A DNA stretch of 64,000 nt from Bacteroidota bacterium (GTDB lineage Bacteria; Bacteroidota; Bacteroidia; AKYH767-A; OLB10), in NCBI GenBank assembly GCA_016713925.1, contig JADJOH010000007.1, positions 1 through 64,000 of the forward strand. The letters run 5' to 3'. The notes under the pieces are model-generated. The model worked only from the letters and a program-made list of their open reading frames with translations, searched no databases and was not told where the DNA came from. Position 1 is the stretch's first letter. Each line of letters starts with the position of its first letter. A program made the position numbers and the translations under genes. Below, piece after piece: positions 15,785 to 24,546 of this stretch.

Positions 15785-17836
15785 ATGAAGAATGATAAAG
15801 TGTTATTGGTCAACCGTGATATCAGTTGGTTGGCCTTTAACGATCGTGTGTTGCAGGAAGCGAATGATCCAAGTGTGCCCTTGCTGGAGCGATTGAAATT
15901 TCTGGGTATTGTTTCCAGTAACCGCGATGAATTTTTTAGAGTCCGTGTCGCTACTATCAAGCGAATGATTCGTTTAGGGAAAAAAGGGGTGGATATTGTG
16001 GGTGAGGATCCTGTTTTGTTGCTGGAGCGTATCCAGAAGATTATCGTGAAGCAACAGGAGTATTTTGATGAGAGTTATGAAAATCTCTTGAAGGAGCTGG
16101 AAAAAAGTGGCATTTTTATTTTGAATGAAAAGCAACTTACAACAGATCAGGGAAAGTTTGTTAAAGATTATTTCAGAGAGCAGGTGTTGCCAACTTTGGT
16201 GCCTATCCTTCTCGATAATGTAAAGCGTTTCCCGTACCTGCGCGATAAGAGTATTTATTTCATGGTGGTGATGCAACGAAAGAATTCAAAGCCCCGCTAT
16301 GCTCTTGTTGAAATTCCATCCAATGTGCTGCCCAGATTTACTGTGCTTCCGAAAGACAATAAGTACGTTATTCTGCTGGATGACGTTATTCGTTATTGCC
16401 TGGATGACTTGTTTTTCAATTTCGAATATGATACCATCTCCGCCTATACGATTAAATTGACCAGGGATGCTGAGTTGGATATCGAGCAGGATGTGACGAA
16501 AAGTCTGGTGAAGAAAGTAGTGGAGAGTGTGAAGAGAAGAAGTAAAGGTCAGCCCACACGACTCGTGTATGATGAAGAGTTACCGGAGGATGCGGTGAAA
16601 TATTTTACGCGCCGTATTAAGTTCAGTATGGAAGATCTTCCCATTCCCGCCGGACGCTATCACAATTTCGTCGATTTTATGAAATTCCCTTCTTTGAACA
16701 GAGCAGAATTGCGTTCAAAGAATCCGCCGGCATTATCTCATCCGGAACTAAAGCCTCGTGAAAGTGTGCTTCGCGTAATAAAACAGAAAGATATTCTGCT
16801 TTCATTTCCCTATCAAAGTTACAACCATATCATTGATATTTTAAGGGAGGCATCGATTGATCCCAAAGTAAAAAGCATCGATATTACATTATACCGCCTG
16901 GCTAAAAATTCACATATCGTCAATGCGCTCATCAATGCCATCCGGAATGGAAAGCATGTCACAGCGGTAGTGGAATTGCAGGCGCGCTTCGATGAAGAAA
17001 ATAATATCAAGTGGGCCAATCGCTTGAATGAAGAAGGTGCCAAGATCATCTATGGTGTCCCCGGACTAAAAATGCATAGCAAACTCTTCCTTATTCGCAG
17101 ACATGAACAGAATAAGGAAGTGTTGTATGCACATATCGGTACCGGAAATTTTAATGAAGAAACGGCAAGATTGTATTGTGACCATAGTTTGATAACGAGT
17201 GATAAAAGAATTACTGAAGAGGTGTCGAGGGTCTTCCAGTTTTATAACGACAATTATAAAACCGGTACGTATAAGCATCTCATTGTATCTCCTTTTTATA
17301 CGCGTAAAAAGTTTTTGCAGTTTATACAAAAGGAAATTGACAACGCATCAGAAGGTAAAGAAGCCTGGATGTTTTTAAAGATGAATAGTCTGACCGATGC
17401 AGAGATGATTCGGAAATTGTATGAAGCCAGTCAGGCAGGAGTGAAGATCAGGATGATTATCCGTGGCATTTGTTCATTGATTCCCGGTGTGACAGGACTC
17501 AGTCAGAATATTGAGGTGGTCAGCATCGTAGATAAATATCTCGAGCATGCCCGTGTTTTTGTTTTTGCGAATGACGGTGATCCGCGGTATTATATTTCCT
17601 CTTTTGACTGGATGCCGAGAAACATCGACTTTCGTTCGGAAGTGGGTGTGCCCATTTATGATAAGGGGATTCAGAAGCAATTGCTGGATATGCTGGAGAT
17701 TCAATGGCAGGACAATGTGAAAGCCCGTGTTATTAATGTTCAACAGGATAATCAGTATCGACATACCCGATCCCGAACCAAGATCCGAACGCAGGAAGCT
17801 ATTTACAACTATTTGTCGAAATTCACCGGATTGTGA
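15785..17836 (+). CDS. ppk1: Polyphosphate kinase 1
   Basis: A 683-residue enzyme that reversibly makes polyphosphate from ATP. The N-terminal signature is NRDISWLAFNDRVLQEA; the two phospholipase-D-like histidines are at about residue 431 (KMHSKLFL, the likely autophosphorylated His) and residue 588 (YLEHARVFVF), matching the spacing of the E. coli enzyme. HIGTGNFNEETARLYCD and SFDWMPRNIDFRSEV are also typical. Normal length with no breaks. It sits between the histone-like gene (18 nt) and ppx (99 nt), forming a polyphosphate cluster. Confidence 0.97.
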   Translation: MKNDKVLLVNRDISWLAFNDRVLQEANDPSVPLLERLKFLGIVSSNRDEFFRVRVATIKRMIRLGKKGVDIVGEDPVLLLERIQKIIVKQQEYFDESYENLLKELEKSGIFILNEKQLTTDQGKFVKDYFREQVLPTLVPILLDNVKRFPYLRDKSIYFMVVMQRKNSKPRYALVEIPSNVLPRFTVLPKDNKYVILLDDVIRYCLDDLFFNFEYDTISAYTIKLTRDAELDIEQDVTKSLVKKVVESVKRRSKGQPTRLVYDEELPEDAVKYFTRRIKFSMEDLPIPAGRYHNFVDFMKFPSLNRAELRSKNPPALSHPELKPRESVLRVIKQKDILLSFPYQSYNHIIDILREASIDPKVKSIDITLYRLAKNSHIVNALINAIRNGKHVTAVVELQARFDEENNIKWANRLNEEGAKIIYGVPGLKMHSKLFLIRRHEQNKEVLYAHIGTGNFNEETARLYCDHSLITSDKRITEEVSRVFQFYNDNYKTGTYKHLIVSPFYTRKKFLQFIQKEIDNASEGKEAWMFLKMNSLTDAEMIRKLYEASQAGVKIRMIIRGICSLIPGVTGLSQNIEVVSIVDKYLEHARVFVFANDGDPRYYISSFDWMPRNIDFRSEVGVPIYDKGIQKQLLDMLEIQWQDNVKARVINVQQDNQYRHTRSRTKIRTQEAIYNYLSKFTGL

Positions 17837-17935
17837 AAAAGAAAAGGTGAAATTGCTTCCACTGCTGATGAAACAATTGGAAAGTTTAAATTATTAACTG
17901 TAAATTCGGCACGTATCAAATTATCTACTGACAAC

Positions 17936-18829
17936 TTGCGATTTGCTTCTATCGATATTGGTTCTAATGCAGTGCGACTATTGCTTTGTAATGTCTACGA
18001 AGGTGGTCCGGAGCCTGTATTTAAAAAGGCCGAGTTAGTGCGGATGCCCATTCGTCTGGGAGAGGATGCCTTTCGTTTCCGGAGAATTTCTGAGGAGAAG
18101 AAAAATCAACTGGCGAAAACAATGAAGGCTTTTAAATTGCTTATGGATGTTTTCGGAGCCATTGATTACAGAGCTTGTGCAACCGCCGCAATGCGGGAAG
18201 CAGAAAATAATCTGGAAATCATTCGTTATGTGAAACAACAAAGCGGTGTAGAGATTGAAATTATTGACGGGAAAACTGAAGCACAGATTATTTATTCCAA
18301 TCATATCGCCGAACATCTGGCGCATGATCAATCTTATTTATACATCGATGTAGGTGGTGGAAGTACGGAACTGACTTTATTCGCCGAGGGACATATCGCC
18401 GCATCGCAATCCTTCAATATCGGCACAATCCGTTTGTTGCATGATCAGGTGAGCAAGGAAACCTGGGGATATTTTAAAGATTGGATTCGGGAAAAAACGA
18501 AGGCGCATCAACCTCTTACTGCCATTGGTTCCGGTGGAAATATCAATAAGATTTTTAAGATGGCCGACCGGAAGGAGAATAAGCCCTTGCTGTTTTCTAA
18601 AATCCAGGAAACGTATTATTTTCTAAAAGAATTTACTGTGGAGGAGCGCATCACCACACTCGGATTAAATCCTGATCGTGCCGATGTGATTGTGCCGGCT
18701 GCAAAAATATTTCTTGCAGTAATGAAGACAGCTGAGATAGATAAAATTCTGGTCCCGCAAATTGGTTTGTCCGATGGCATTATTCACCTGCTCTATGAAA
18801 AACATCGCCGAATGCCACAGCTGTTTTAA
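17936..18829 (+). CDS. ppx: Exopolyphosphatase, Ppx/GppA family
   Basis: A 297-residue actin-fold phosphatase that removes terminal phosphate from polyphosphate or pppGpp. Signature motifs are ASIDIGSNAVRLLL at the N-terminus, ACATAAMREAEN near residue 80, and YIDVGGGSTELTLF near residue 140. It is the short form that lacks the C-terminal HD domain, common in Bacteroidota. The start is TTG, as no ATG fits and homologues begin at MRFAxIDIGSN. It follows ppk1, so synthesis and breakdown of polyphosphate are encoded side by side. Confidence 0.93.
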   Translation: MRFASIDIGSNAVRLLLCNVYEGGPEPVFKKAELVRMPIRLGEDAFRFRRISEEKKNQLAKTMKAFKLLMDVFGAIDYRACATAAMREAENNLEIIRYVKQQSGVEIEIIDGKTEAQIIYSNHIAEHLAHDQSYLYIDVGGGSTELTLFAEGHIAASQSFNIGTIRLLHDQVSKETWGYFKDWIREKTKAHQPLTAIGSGGNINKIFKMADRKENKPLLFSKIQETYYFLKEFTVEERITTLGLNPDRADVIVPAAKIFLAVMKTAEIDKILVPQIGLSDGIIHLLYEKHRRMPQLF

Positions 18830-18849
18830 CAGATGTTTTCTAAAGAAAA

Positions 18850-19085
18850 TAATTTCAAATTTAGAATTAGCTTCTTCATCTCAAATCGTAAAATTCACAA
18901 TTTCGTACCTGAAATCAAATAGATTTCGTAAATTCAATCATCAAATTTCAGAATTCATATTCTTGTATTTCCATTCCTACATTCGTAAATTCCAAAATTC
19001 TTAAACATTCGTATTTCGTACATTGCATCGCGATTTCGAAATATTCGTATTTCGTATTTTCGTAAATCTTCGTATTCGTAACCCT
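18850..19085. repeat. Degenerate AT-rich tract (ATTCGTA-like units)
   Basis: An AT-rich low-complexity stretch built of loosely repeated ATTCGTA, TTTCGTA and AAATTC words, most regular at 19010-19080. It fills the space between the convergent ppx and SprT-like genes and runs about 80 bp into the 3' end of the latter. It resembles in style, but not in sequence, the tracts at 71-236 and 31736-31799. Confidence 0.7.
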
Positions 19086-19717
19086 ACTTCGTCTAATAGT
19101 TTCACCTCCATCAACGGATGTATAAAGTACTTATGTCTGGAATGCTTTTCAAAACATTCAAAATTTTTTCGAAGTTTATGGCCTTTGACAAAGTGCATTC
19201 CGTTTTTTAGAGCAAAGGCGGAATTAAAAGGGATTTCGTCCAGATGTACCCAATCCGGGGCGTGTTGATCATACCGTCGCAAGGCCTTCATCATCTCTAT
19301 GTCACCGCAACTGGAGGCAGCCGGATTGCGCATATAGTTGGCCAAGGCGTGAGATACATCTTCGGGAAAAATTTTTCGATCAAGAAATCCTTGCATGAGA
19401 AATCGGAAATGACTTTTCCATTCCGGTCCATGAGGAGCAACTTTATCCCGGTGTTTTAGGAAACAGGTGAGATGTGCTACTTCATGTGTGAATGTGATCA
19501 GGAATGCAAAAGGGTTGAGGTCGTAATTAATGGTAATGGTATGGCTTTTCCCTTCATGTGGCGGATGATAATCACCAAATTTTGTTTGTCGACTTTTCTT
19601 AATCCTTACCCTGATTCGGTATTGATGAATCCAGTCAAAGCAGGTGTCTACGGCTTCCGCAGGCAAATATTTACCTAATGCTATTCGTAAATGCTCTCCT
19701 GTTACCGGGCTTGACAT
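19001..19717 (-). CDS. SprT-like zinc metallopeptidase domain protein
   Basis: A 238-residue protein with the zinc motif HEVAHLTCF (HExxH) near residue 80 in a SprT-like context (NPFAFLITFTHEVAHL, HGPEWKSHFRFLM). Family members with activity cut DNA-crosslinked proteins, but bacterial forms are poorly characterised. The usual protein would end around MEVKLLDEVG; the last 25 or so residues (RRFTKIRNTNISKSRCNVRN) are translated from the low-complexity tract and are probably a recent read-through extension. A -7 box TATATTTG (complement of 19737-19744) lies 19 nt before the start. Confidence 0.85.
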   Translation of the reverse strand: MSSPVTGEHLRIALGKYLPAEAVDTCFDWIHQYRIRVRIKKSRQTKFGDYHPPHEGKSHTITINYDLNPFAFLITFTHEVAHLTCFLKHRDKVAPHGPEWKSHFRFLMQGFLDRKIFPEDVSHALANYMRNPAASSCGDIEMMKALRRYDQHAPDWVHLDEIPFNSAFALKNGMHFVKGHKLRKNFECFEKHSRHKYFIHPLMEVKLLDEVGLRIRRFTKIRNTNISKSRCNVRNTNV

Positions 19718-19799
19718 GACTGATTAATCTATGCGACAAATATAGGGAGTGCAAAAACGAACTTCCGGAAAAGTAATAAACAGTTTTAAGCGCTGCTGT

Positions 19800-20609
19800 T
19801 TATTTCAGCAAATTATAGATCAGAAAACTGCTCAACCAGGCGAGAGCCGACATATAGGCAAATTGAATCAATGGCCATTTCCAACCACCGGTTTCACGCT
19901 TCACTACGGCCATCGTGCTCATACATTGCATGGCAAATGCGTAGAATAACATGAGCGACCAGCCCACAGCGGATGTATAACGTGGTCCGCCGGTATCAGG
20001 ATTAACCTCTCTCCGCATTTTATCTTTTACGGTCAAAGCGTCGGATTCATTTTGTCCCACACTGTATATGGTACTCATCGTGCCAACAAAAACTTCTCGC
20101 GCTGCGAAAGAGGTGACCAGCGCGATACCAATCTTCCAGTCAAAACCCAGAGGACGAATAGCCGGTTCAATAATATGTCCGAGCTTACCGGCATAGGAGG
20201 CTTCCAGCATTTCTGATTGAATAGCATAAGTTTGAGGAGAATCAATTCCTTCTTTTAAGGAGATCATTTCCATTTGCGCTTCCAGTTGAGCATATTTTTC
20301 TCCGGGTCCGCGTGAAGAGAGAAACCAAAGGATAATACTAATCGCAATGATAATTTTCCCTGCATCAAAGAGAAAGATGCGTACCTTTTCAACAATGGAA
20401 TAAAGAACATTACTCCACCTGGGCATCCGGTACACCGGAATTTCCATGATGAAATAGGCTTTTTCTTTTGCTTTTACGAAATTTTTAAAGAGAGCTGCCG
20501 AAGCAATAGCAGCTATAAAACCAATTAGATATAGCGACATCATTACCACTCCCTGTAATCCGATTACACCAAAGAACATTTTCTGTGGGACGACCAATGC
20601 AATGAGTAA
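19800..20609 (-). CDS. feoB: Ferrous iron transporter FeoB, C-terminal fragment (frameshifted)
   Basis: This holds the second half of the FeoB membrane domain: the LLIALVVPQKMFFGVIGLQG segment, then several transmembrane helices with ITSFAAREVFVGTMSTIYSVG and a C-terminal YAFAMQCMSTMAVVKRET. Its frame differs from the first fragment by one step. The switch lies at about 20610-20612 inside the PVYTLLIAL motif, by one extra base or two missing bases; this is not a homopolymer. An apparent start further downstream is only the first in-frame Val codon. Confidence 0.9.
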   Translation of the reverse strand, partial: LLIALVVPQKMFFGVIGLQGVVMMSLYLIGFIAAIASAALFKNFVKAKEKAYFIMEIPVYRMPRWSNVLYSIVEKVRIFLFDAGKIIIAISIILWFLSSRGPGEKYAQLEAQMEMISLKEGIDSPQTYAIQSEMLEASYAGKLGHIIEPAIRPLGFDWKIGIALVTSFAAREVFVGTMSTIYSVGQNESDALTVKDKMRREVNPDTGGPRYTSAVGWSLMLFYAFAMQCMSTMAVVKRETGGWKWPLIQFAYMSALAWLSSFLIYNLLK

Positions 20610-21960
20610 TGTATACCGGCAATCGGGCGGAACAACTCATCAGTGGGGTTACAAAGATGGTGATGAGACGTTCTCTCCAACTTCCGATGGTTCTTGTTGA
20701 AAGAATGGCAGGGACAGCACAGGCCGCACCACTCATCAGTGGAATTACAGATCGACCATTTAATCCAAATTTGCGCATCAGTTTATCCATCAGAAAACTG
20801 ACACGTGCCATATAACCCGTGTCTTCCAAAAGTGCGATAAACATAAATAGAAGAGCGATTTGAGGGATGAAAATGACAATACCACCCACACCGGCAAGCA
20901 CCCCATCCACCAATAAATCATTCAGCATTCCGGCAGGTAATGATTCTCTCATCGCATCACTTAACAGGGTAAATGTTTCATCGATGAAATTCATGGGAAA
21001 TTCGGAAAGACTAAAAATGGTTTGAAAGATTAAAAAGAGAACCAGCAAAAAGAAAAAATATCCCCAGAAACGATGCATTAAAAAACGATCAATTTTTTGT
21101 GTGACAGAAGATTTCCCTGTGTTTTTTTCTTGTCTTACCGCATGACTTAGAATCTCCTGAATGACTTTATAGCGTTCCAGCGTTTCAAAGGATTGCAGTT
21201 TATTGAAATCGCCAGTCTGTTCCTGCAATAGTGATCGTACCTTGGTTTTTAATTCAGCGGAATAATGAAAATCATCCAGTGCATCTGCATGATGAGCAAT
21301 TTGAAGTCCCGCGTAGTTGCTTTTAAGTTCTAGCAATTCGCTCAGACTCTTCAATAGTTTTGGAGCAAGTTGATCCGTTTCAAAAATGGCATTTAGAGGT
21401 ACAGGAATAGGACTGAGCAAAGCCTGCTTAAGTTCTTCTATCCCCTCTTCATTTCTGGCATTAATAGGAATAACGCGGACACCCAATCGACTTTCTAGTT
21501 CAGCCACCTGAATGTCGATCTTGTTTTTCTTCACCATGTCCATCATGTTCAACGCCAACACGCAGGGAATCTTCAGATCAATGATTTGACTGGCCAGAAA
21601 CAGACTCCGTTTGAGATTGGTGCCATCCACCACTAAAACAACAATGTCCGGATGACTTTCATTCGACGTGTCGCAGAGAATTTCAAAGGGAATACGTTCG
21701 TCAGGTGATTTTGGATAAAGACTATAGGTGCCCGGCAGGTCTATGATTTCAAAGGATGTAGGCTGCCCTGTATTGGAATTATAAATCCGGCAATGACCGG
21801 TTTTTTTTTCAACAGTAACACCGGGAAAATTAGCGACCTTTTGATGTAAGCCCGTGAGGATATTAAATAAAGTGCTTTTTCCGCTGTTGGGATTTCCTGC
21901 AAGAACAACCTTCACATAACGTTTACGGATATCCGCATCCACAGCTACAGACTGAACCAA
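20485..21960 (-). CDS. feoB: Ferrous iron transporter FeoB, N-terminal fragment (frameshifted)
   Basis: FeoB imports Fe(II) across the inner membrane. The cytosolic G domain is complete: G1 GNPNSGKSTLFN, G3 DLPGTYSLYP, G4 region ALNMMDMVKK, followed by the helical GDI region and the first gate helices (PLMSGAACAVPAI, TPLMSCSARLPVY). After PVY the frame is lost near 20612 and the last 40 or so residues of this ORF are spurious. With the second fragment the protein is about 720 residues, normal for the family. FeoA lies 9 nt upstream in the same operon. Confidence 0.94.
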   Translation of the reverse strand: MVQSVAVDADIRKRYVKVVLAGNPNSGKSTLFNILTGLHQKVANFPGVTVEKKTGHCRIYNSNTGQPTSFEIIDLPGTYSLYPKSPDERIPFEILCDTSNESHPDIVVLVVDGTNLKRSLFLASQIIDLKIPCVLALNMMDMVKKNKIDIQVAELESRLGVRVIPINARNEEGIEELKQALLSPIPVPLNAIFETDQLAPKLLKSLSELLELKSNYAGLQIAHHADALDDFHYSAELKTKVRSLLQEQTGDFNKLQSFETLERYKVIQEILSHAVRQEKNTGKSSVTQKIDRFLMHRFWGYFFFLLVLFLIFQTIFSLSEFPMNFIDETFTLLSDAMRESLPAGMLNDLLVDGVLAGVGGIVIFIPQIALLFMFIALLEDTGYMARVSFLMDKLMRKFGLNGRSVIPLMSGAACAVPAILSTRTIGSWRERLITIFVTPLMSCSARLPVYITHCIGRPTENVLWCNRITGSGNDVAISNWFYSCYCFGSSL

Positions 21961-21969
21961 GTGAAATTT

Positions 21970-22209
21970 TTAATGGATGGGTTTGACAATAATAGACGCA
22001 GCTTCATCTAATCGGATACCTAATGTTGAGCCGTTCACTTCAATAGCTATGGGGCAGCCTAATGGTGCGAATCTATCTAAAGTGACAGTGTCGCCGGGAA
22101 GAAAACCCATCTCCAGTAATTTTTGCTTCATAGTGTCATCCATAAAAGAATCGATGATCGCACTTTCTCCCTTGTGTAAACTTGACAGACGAATTGTTTC
22201 TACTTGCAT
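21970..22209 (-). CDS. feoA: Ferrous iron transport protein FeoA
   Basis: A 79-residue SH3-like protein with the family pattern LLEMGFLPGDTVTLDRFAPLGCPIAIEVNGSTLGIRLDEA, cut here only by length. FeoA helps FeoB in Fe(II) uptake at the cytosolic face. It is first in the operon; its stop and the feoB start are 9 nt apart. A palindromic operator and a promoter lie just upstream, so iron- or manganese-dependent repression is expected. Confidence 0.95.
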   Translation of the reverse strand: MQVETIRLSSLHKGESAIIDSFMDDTMKQKLLEMGFLPGDTVTLDRFAPLGCPIAIEVNGSTLGIRLDEAASIIVKPIH

Positions 22210-22221
22210 ACACCCTACCTT

Positions 22222-22238
22222 TTTAGAATCATTCTAAA
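22222..22238. promoter_or_regulatory. Palindromic operator upstream of feoAB
   Basis: A perfect inverted repeat TTTAGAAT-C-ATTCTAAA, with 8-bp arms and a 1-bp centre, lies 13 nt before the feoA ATG and just downstream of the -7 box, so it covers the transcription start. The location fits a repressor site. The half-site TTTAGAAT resembles sites described for DtxR/MntR-type metal regulators more than a classical Fur box; which regulator binds is an inference. Confidence 0.72.
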
Positions 22239-22245
22239 TAAAGTG

Positions 22246-22275
22246 CTAAGATAGATACAACAGTCATATAACCAA
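22246..22275 (-). promoter_or_regulatory. Promoter of feoAB
   Basis: On the minus strand: TTG (complement of 22273-22275), a 19-bp spacer, and TATCTTAG (complement of 22246-22253), one mismatch from the TAnnTTTG -7 consensus of Bacteroidota. The palindromic operator begins about 8 bp downstream. Confidence 0.6.
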
Positions 22276-22340
22276 CTGCGCTAAGTCATAATTAATTTTA
22301 TATGATTAAATTTCAAGACTTTACGCCAAATTGATTCTTA

Positions 22341-22487
22341 TCAGCCTGCAGCCTGGAGCTGGTTTTCTACCTTTTTAGCATGCCCCCAATTCGGACAATC
22401 GCACTTTTTCTTAAAAAGGCTACAGGAAGAAAAAAGTCCGGAAATCAGCATAATTATAAGAAGGCGATAAGTTCTCCGTCGGATCAT
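22341..22487 (-). CDS. Small lipoprotein with CDCPNWGH motif (48 aa)
   Basis: A short ORF of 48 codons: MIRRRTYRLLIIMLISGLFS, then SCSLFKKKCDCPNWGHAKKV and ENQLQAAG. It has a basic N-terminus, a hydrophobic stretch, a lipobox (LFSSC) and a short Cys-rich C-terminus. Tiny lipoproteins with a C-x-C-P-x-[WF] core occur in many Bacteroidota as unassigned proteins, from my memory of the group; the function is unknown. The two cysteines of CDC could bind a metal. It lies upstream of feoA on the same strand with 131 nt between, including the feoA promoter, so it is probably a separate unit. Confidence 0.7.
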   Translation of the reverse strand: MIRRRTYRLLIIMLISGLFSSCSLFKKKCDCPNWGHAKKVENQLQAAG

Positions 22488-23015
22488 AAATCAAAGATAA
22501 GCATGTTGATCACACATTTTGAAAATTTAAAATTGAATCTTGCAGTCATTTACAAGAAGACAGAAGCAGTGAAATAGAAGAAACCGGATGAGTCTTAAGA
22601 CTTCTTTTAAAGGTGTATAGCAATGAATGCAAAAGATCCATAGTGAACTTTGGGCTGAACCTCGCATAAAAACCATCGCAAAAAAACAAAGTCGAACTTC
22701 CTTTTTTCGGGCATTTTAGTAGGAAGGGGGCCACCACTCCTCCTCCCCGGCACAAACTTAGCGGCGGGGCAAATACGAGCCAGGTTTTAAGTATTTATAT
22801 ACGAATACAATCATTTGCAAATGGTTAATTTTTTAGTCGAAGGCAATGTTTTGAAATTCAATGAATAAGTTGATTGGTTTTCTTTCGCTATTTTCAATAT
22901 AAAATTGACGGCAACTTTTGAATAAACGGTTAGCAGCAACAATAAACGTTTAATAAACGCTTGCTGTTCGTAAGAATGGATATTTTAAAGGGAAACTTTA
23001 ATCCATATACCTAAC
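22488..23015. other. Intergenic region without recognised gene
   Basis: Between the divergent small lipoprotein and mlaE. It contains a GC-rich patch (about 22727-22770, CCCCGG...GGCGGGGC, able to form a weak stem) in an otherwise AT-rich region. The short open frames here lack family features or a credible start. A promoter for mlaE is expected in the last 100 bp, but I see no convincing box. Confidence 0.5.
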
Positions 23016-23771
23016 TTGGCACCTGTGATTTCCCGAAGCATATTTGAGATCGGTCGTTACTGGATCTTCATGAAAGGTTTGTTCATGAAACCGGAGAAAT
23101 TTGTAGTTTACTATCGACAGGTATTACACGAATTGGTCAACATTGGCGTTGGAGCTATGGGTATTGTAGCGCTTACTTCGGTTTTTATGGGGGCGGTAAT
23201 CACGATTCAAAGTGCCTATAATCTCGTTAATCCATTAGTTCCTATTTATGCTGTTGGAATCGTTGCCCGTGATTCTATCATTCTCGAATTTTCTCCTACA
23301 ATCATTATGTTAATTCTGGCAGGAAAGGTGGGCTCCGGTATCGCTTCTGAAATAGGAACGATGCGTGTCACCGAACAGATCGATGCGCTGGAAATTATGG
23401 GAATCAACTCTTCAGGTTTTCTCACCTTACCTAAAATCATTGCGGGACTCATCATCACTCCATTCGTTGTTATTCTGAGTATGTTTCTGGGCATACTTGG
23501 TGGATGGTTCGCCGGCGACTTGAGCGGTACAGTACCTTCTGCAGATTTTGTCCGCGGATTGCAAGATCAGTTTGTTCCTTTTAATATTGTTTTTGCAATG
23601 ATTAAAACATTGGTTTTCGCTTTTATCATCACCAGCGTTTCCGCTTATCATGGATATCATACTGATGGCGGTGCTCTTGAAGTAGGTCAAAGCAGTACTA
23701 AGGCAGTGGTGTATAGCAGTATTATTATTCTGATCTTTGATTATATTCTTACACAGTTAATTCTCGCCTGA
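23016..23771 (+). CDS. mlaE: MlaE family lipid ABC transporter permease
   Basis: A 251-residue permease with five to six membrane helices and the MlaE signature LAGKVGSGIASEIGTMRVTE followed by QIDALEIMGI. It belongs to the phospholipid transport system that works between inner and outer membranes to keep lipid asymmetry. The start is TTG at 23016, with M-A-P-V-I-S. It is followed 19 nt later by the ATPase mlaF. The substrate-binding MlaD partner is not encoded next to it. Confidence 0.93.
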   Translation: MAPVISRSIFEIGRYWIFMKGLFMKPEKFVVYYRQVLHELVNIGVGAMGIVALTSVFMGAVITIQSAYNLVNPLVPIYAVGIVARDSIILEFSPTIIMLILAGKVGSGIASEIGTMRVTEQIDALEIMGINSSGFLTLPKIIAGLIITPFVVILSMFLGILGGWFAGDLSGTVPSADFVRGLQDQFVPFNIVFAMIKTLVFAFIITSVSAYHGYHTDGGALEVGQSSTKAVVYSSIIILIFDYILTQLILA

Positions 23772-23790
23772 AAGGAAATAGCTATAAAGC

Positions 23791-24540
23791 ATGATAGAGG
23801 TAAAGGGGATATATAAGGCCTTCGATGGGAAAGCAGTTCTTGAAGATATTTCATGTACGTTTGAGAGTGGTAAAGTGAATCTGATCATTGGGCAGAGTGG
23901 GATGGGTAAAACGGTCTTAATGAAATGTACCGTCGGACTTTTTGAAGTGGATCGCGGAGCAGTTTATTTTGATGGAAGAAATTTTAGTGAAATGGACTTT
24001 AAAGAACGTAAACCAATTCGTCAGGAGATTGGAATGGTTTTTCAGGGAGGTGCCTTGTTCGATTCGTTAACGGTAGAACAAAATGTGATGTTTCCACTGA
24101 ATATGTTTACGCACATGAGTCTCGCAGAGAAACTGGATAGAGTTAACTTTTGCCTTCAACGGGTGAATCTGGTGAATGTAAATAAATTATTTCCCTCTGA
24201 AATAAGTGGAGGAATGAAGAAGAGGGTGGCGATTGCAAGAGCGATCTCTATGAATCCCAAGTATCTATTCTGCGATGAACCCAATTCCGGACTTGATCCC
24301 AAAACTTCTATAGTGATTGATGATCTCATAAAGGAAATCACTTCTGAATTTCAAACCACGACCGTAGTGAATACACACGACATGAATTCCCTTACAGAGA
24401 TGGGAGAGAAAATTGTTTTTATTTTTAAAGGAAGGAAATGGTGGGAAGGTAGCTATGATGAAATTGTGCATTCGGATAATCAAGAGTTGAATGATTTTGT
24501 CTTTGCAACCAGAATCATGAAGCAGATGAAAGCAAAGTAA
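23791..24540 (+). CDS. mlaF: MlaF family ABC transporter ATP-binding protein
   Basis: A 249-residue ATPase with Walker A GQSGMGKTVLMK, Q-loop MVFQGGALFDSLTV, signature EISGGMKKRVAIARAI, Walker B YLFCDEPNSGLDP and switch His in VNTHDMNS. The SGGMKKR signature and GALFDSLTVxxNV are diagnostic of the MlaF branch. It powers the MlaE permease. The L,D-transpeptidase gene starts 6 nt downstream, so all three probably form one operon. Confidence 0.95.
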   Translation: MIEVKGIYKAFDGKAVLEDISCTFESGKVNLIIGQSGMGKTVLMKCTVGLFEVDRGAVYFDGRNFSEMDFKERKPIRQEIGMVFQGGALFDSLTVEQNVMFPLNMFTHMSLAEKLDRVNFCLQRVNLVNVNKLFPSEISGGMKKRVAIARAISMNPKYLFCDEPNSGLDPKTSIVIDDLIKEITSEFQTTTVVNTHDMNSLTEMGEKIVFIFKGRKWWEGSYDEIVHSDNQELNDFVFATRIMKQMKAK

Positions 24541-24546
24541 GAAGGT

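Noticed and set aside
22546..22755. 69-residue minus-strand ORF upstream of the small lipoprotein
   Set aside because: No family pattern, unusual composition and no credible signal or ribosome site; probably chance.
22727..22770. Structured small RNA in the GC-rich patch
   Set aside because: Only a five-base stem can be drawn, and no promoter box or terminator flanks it.
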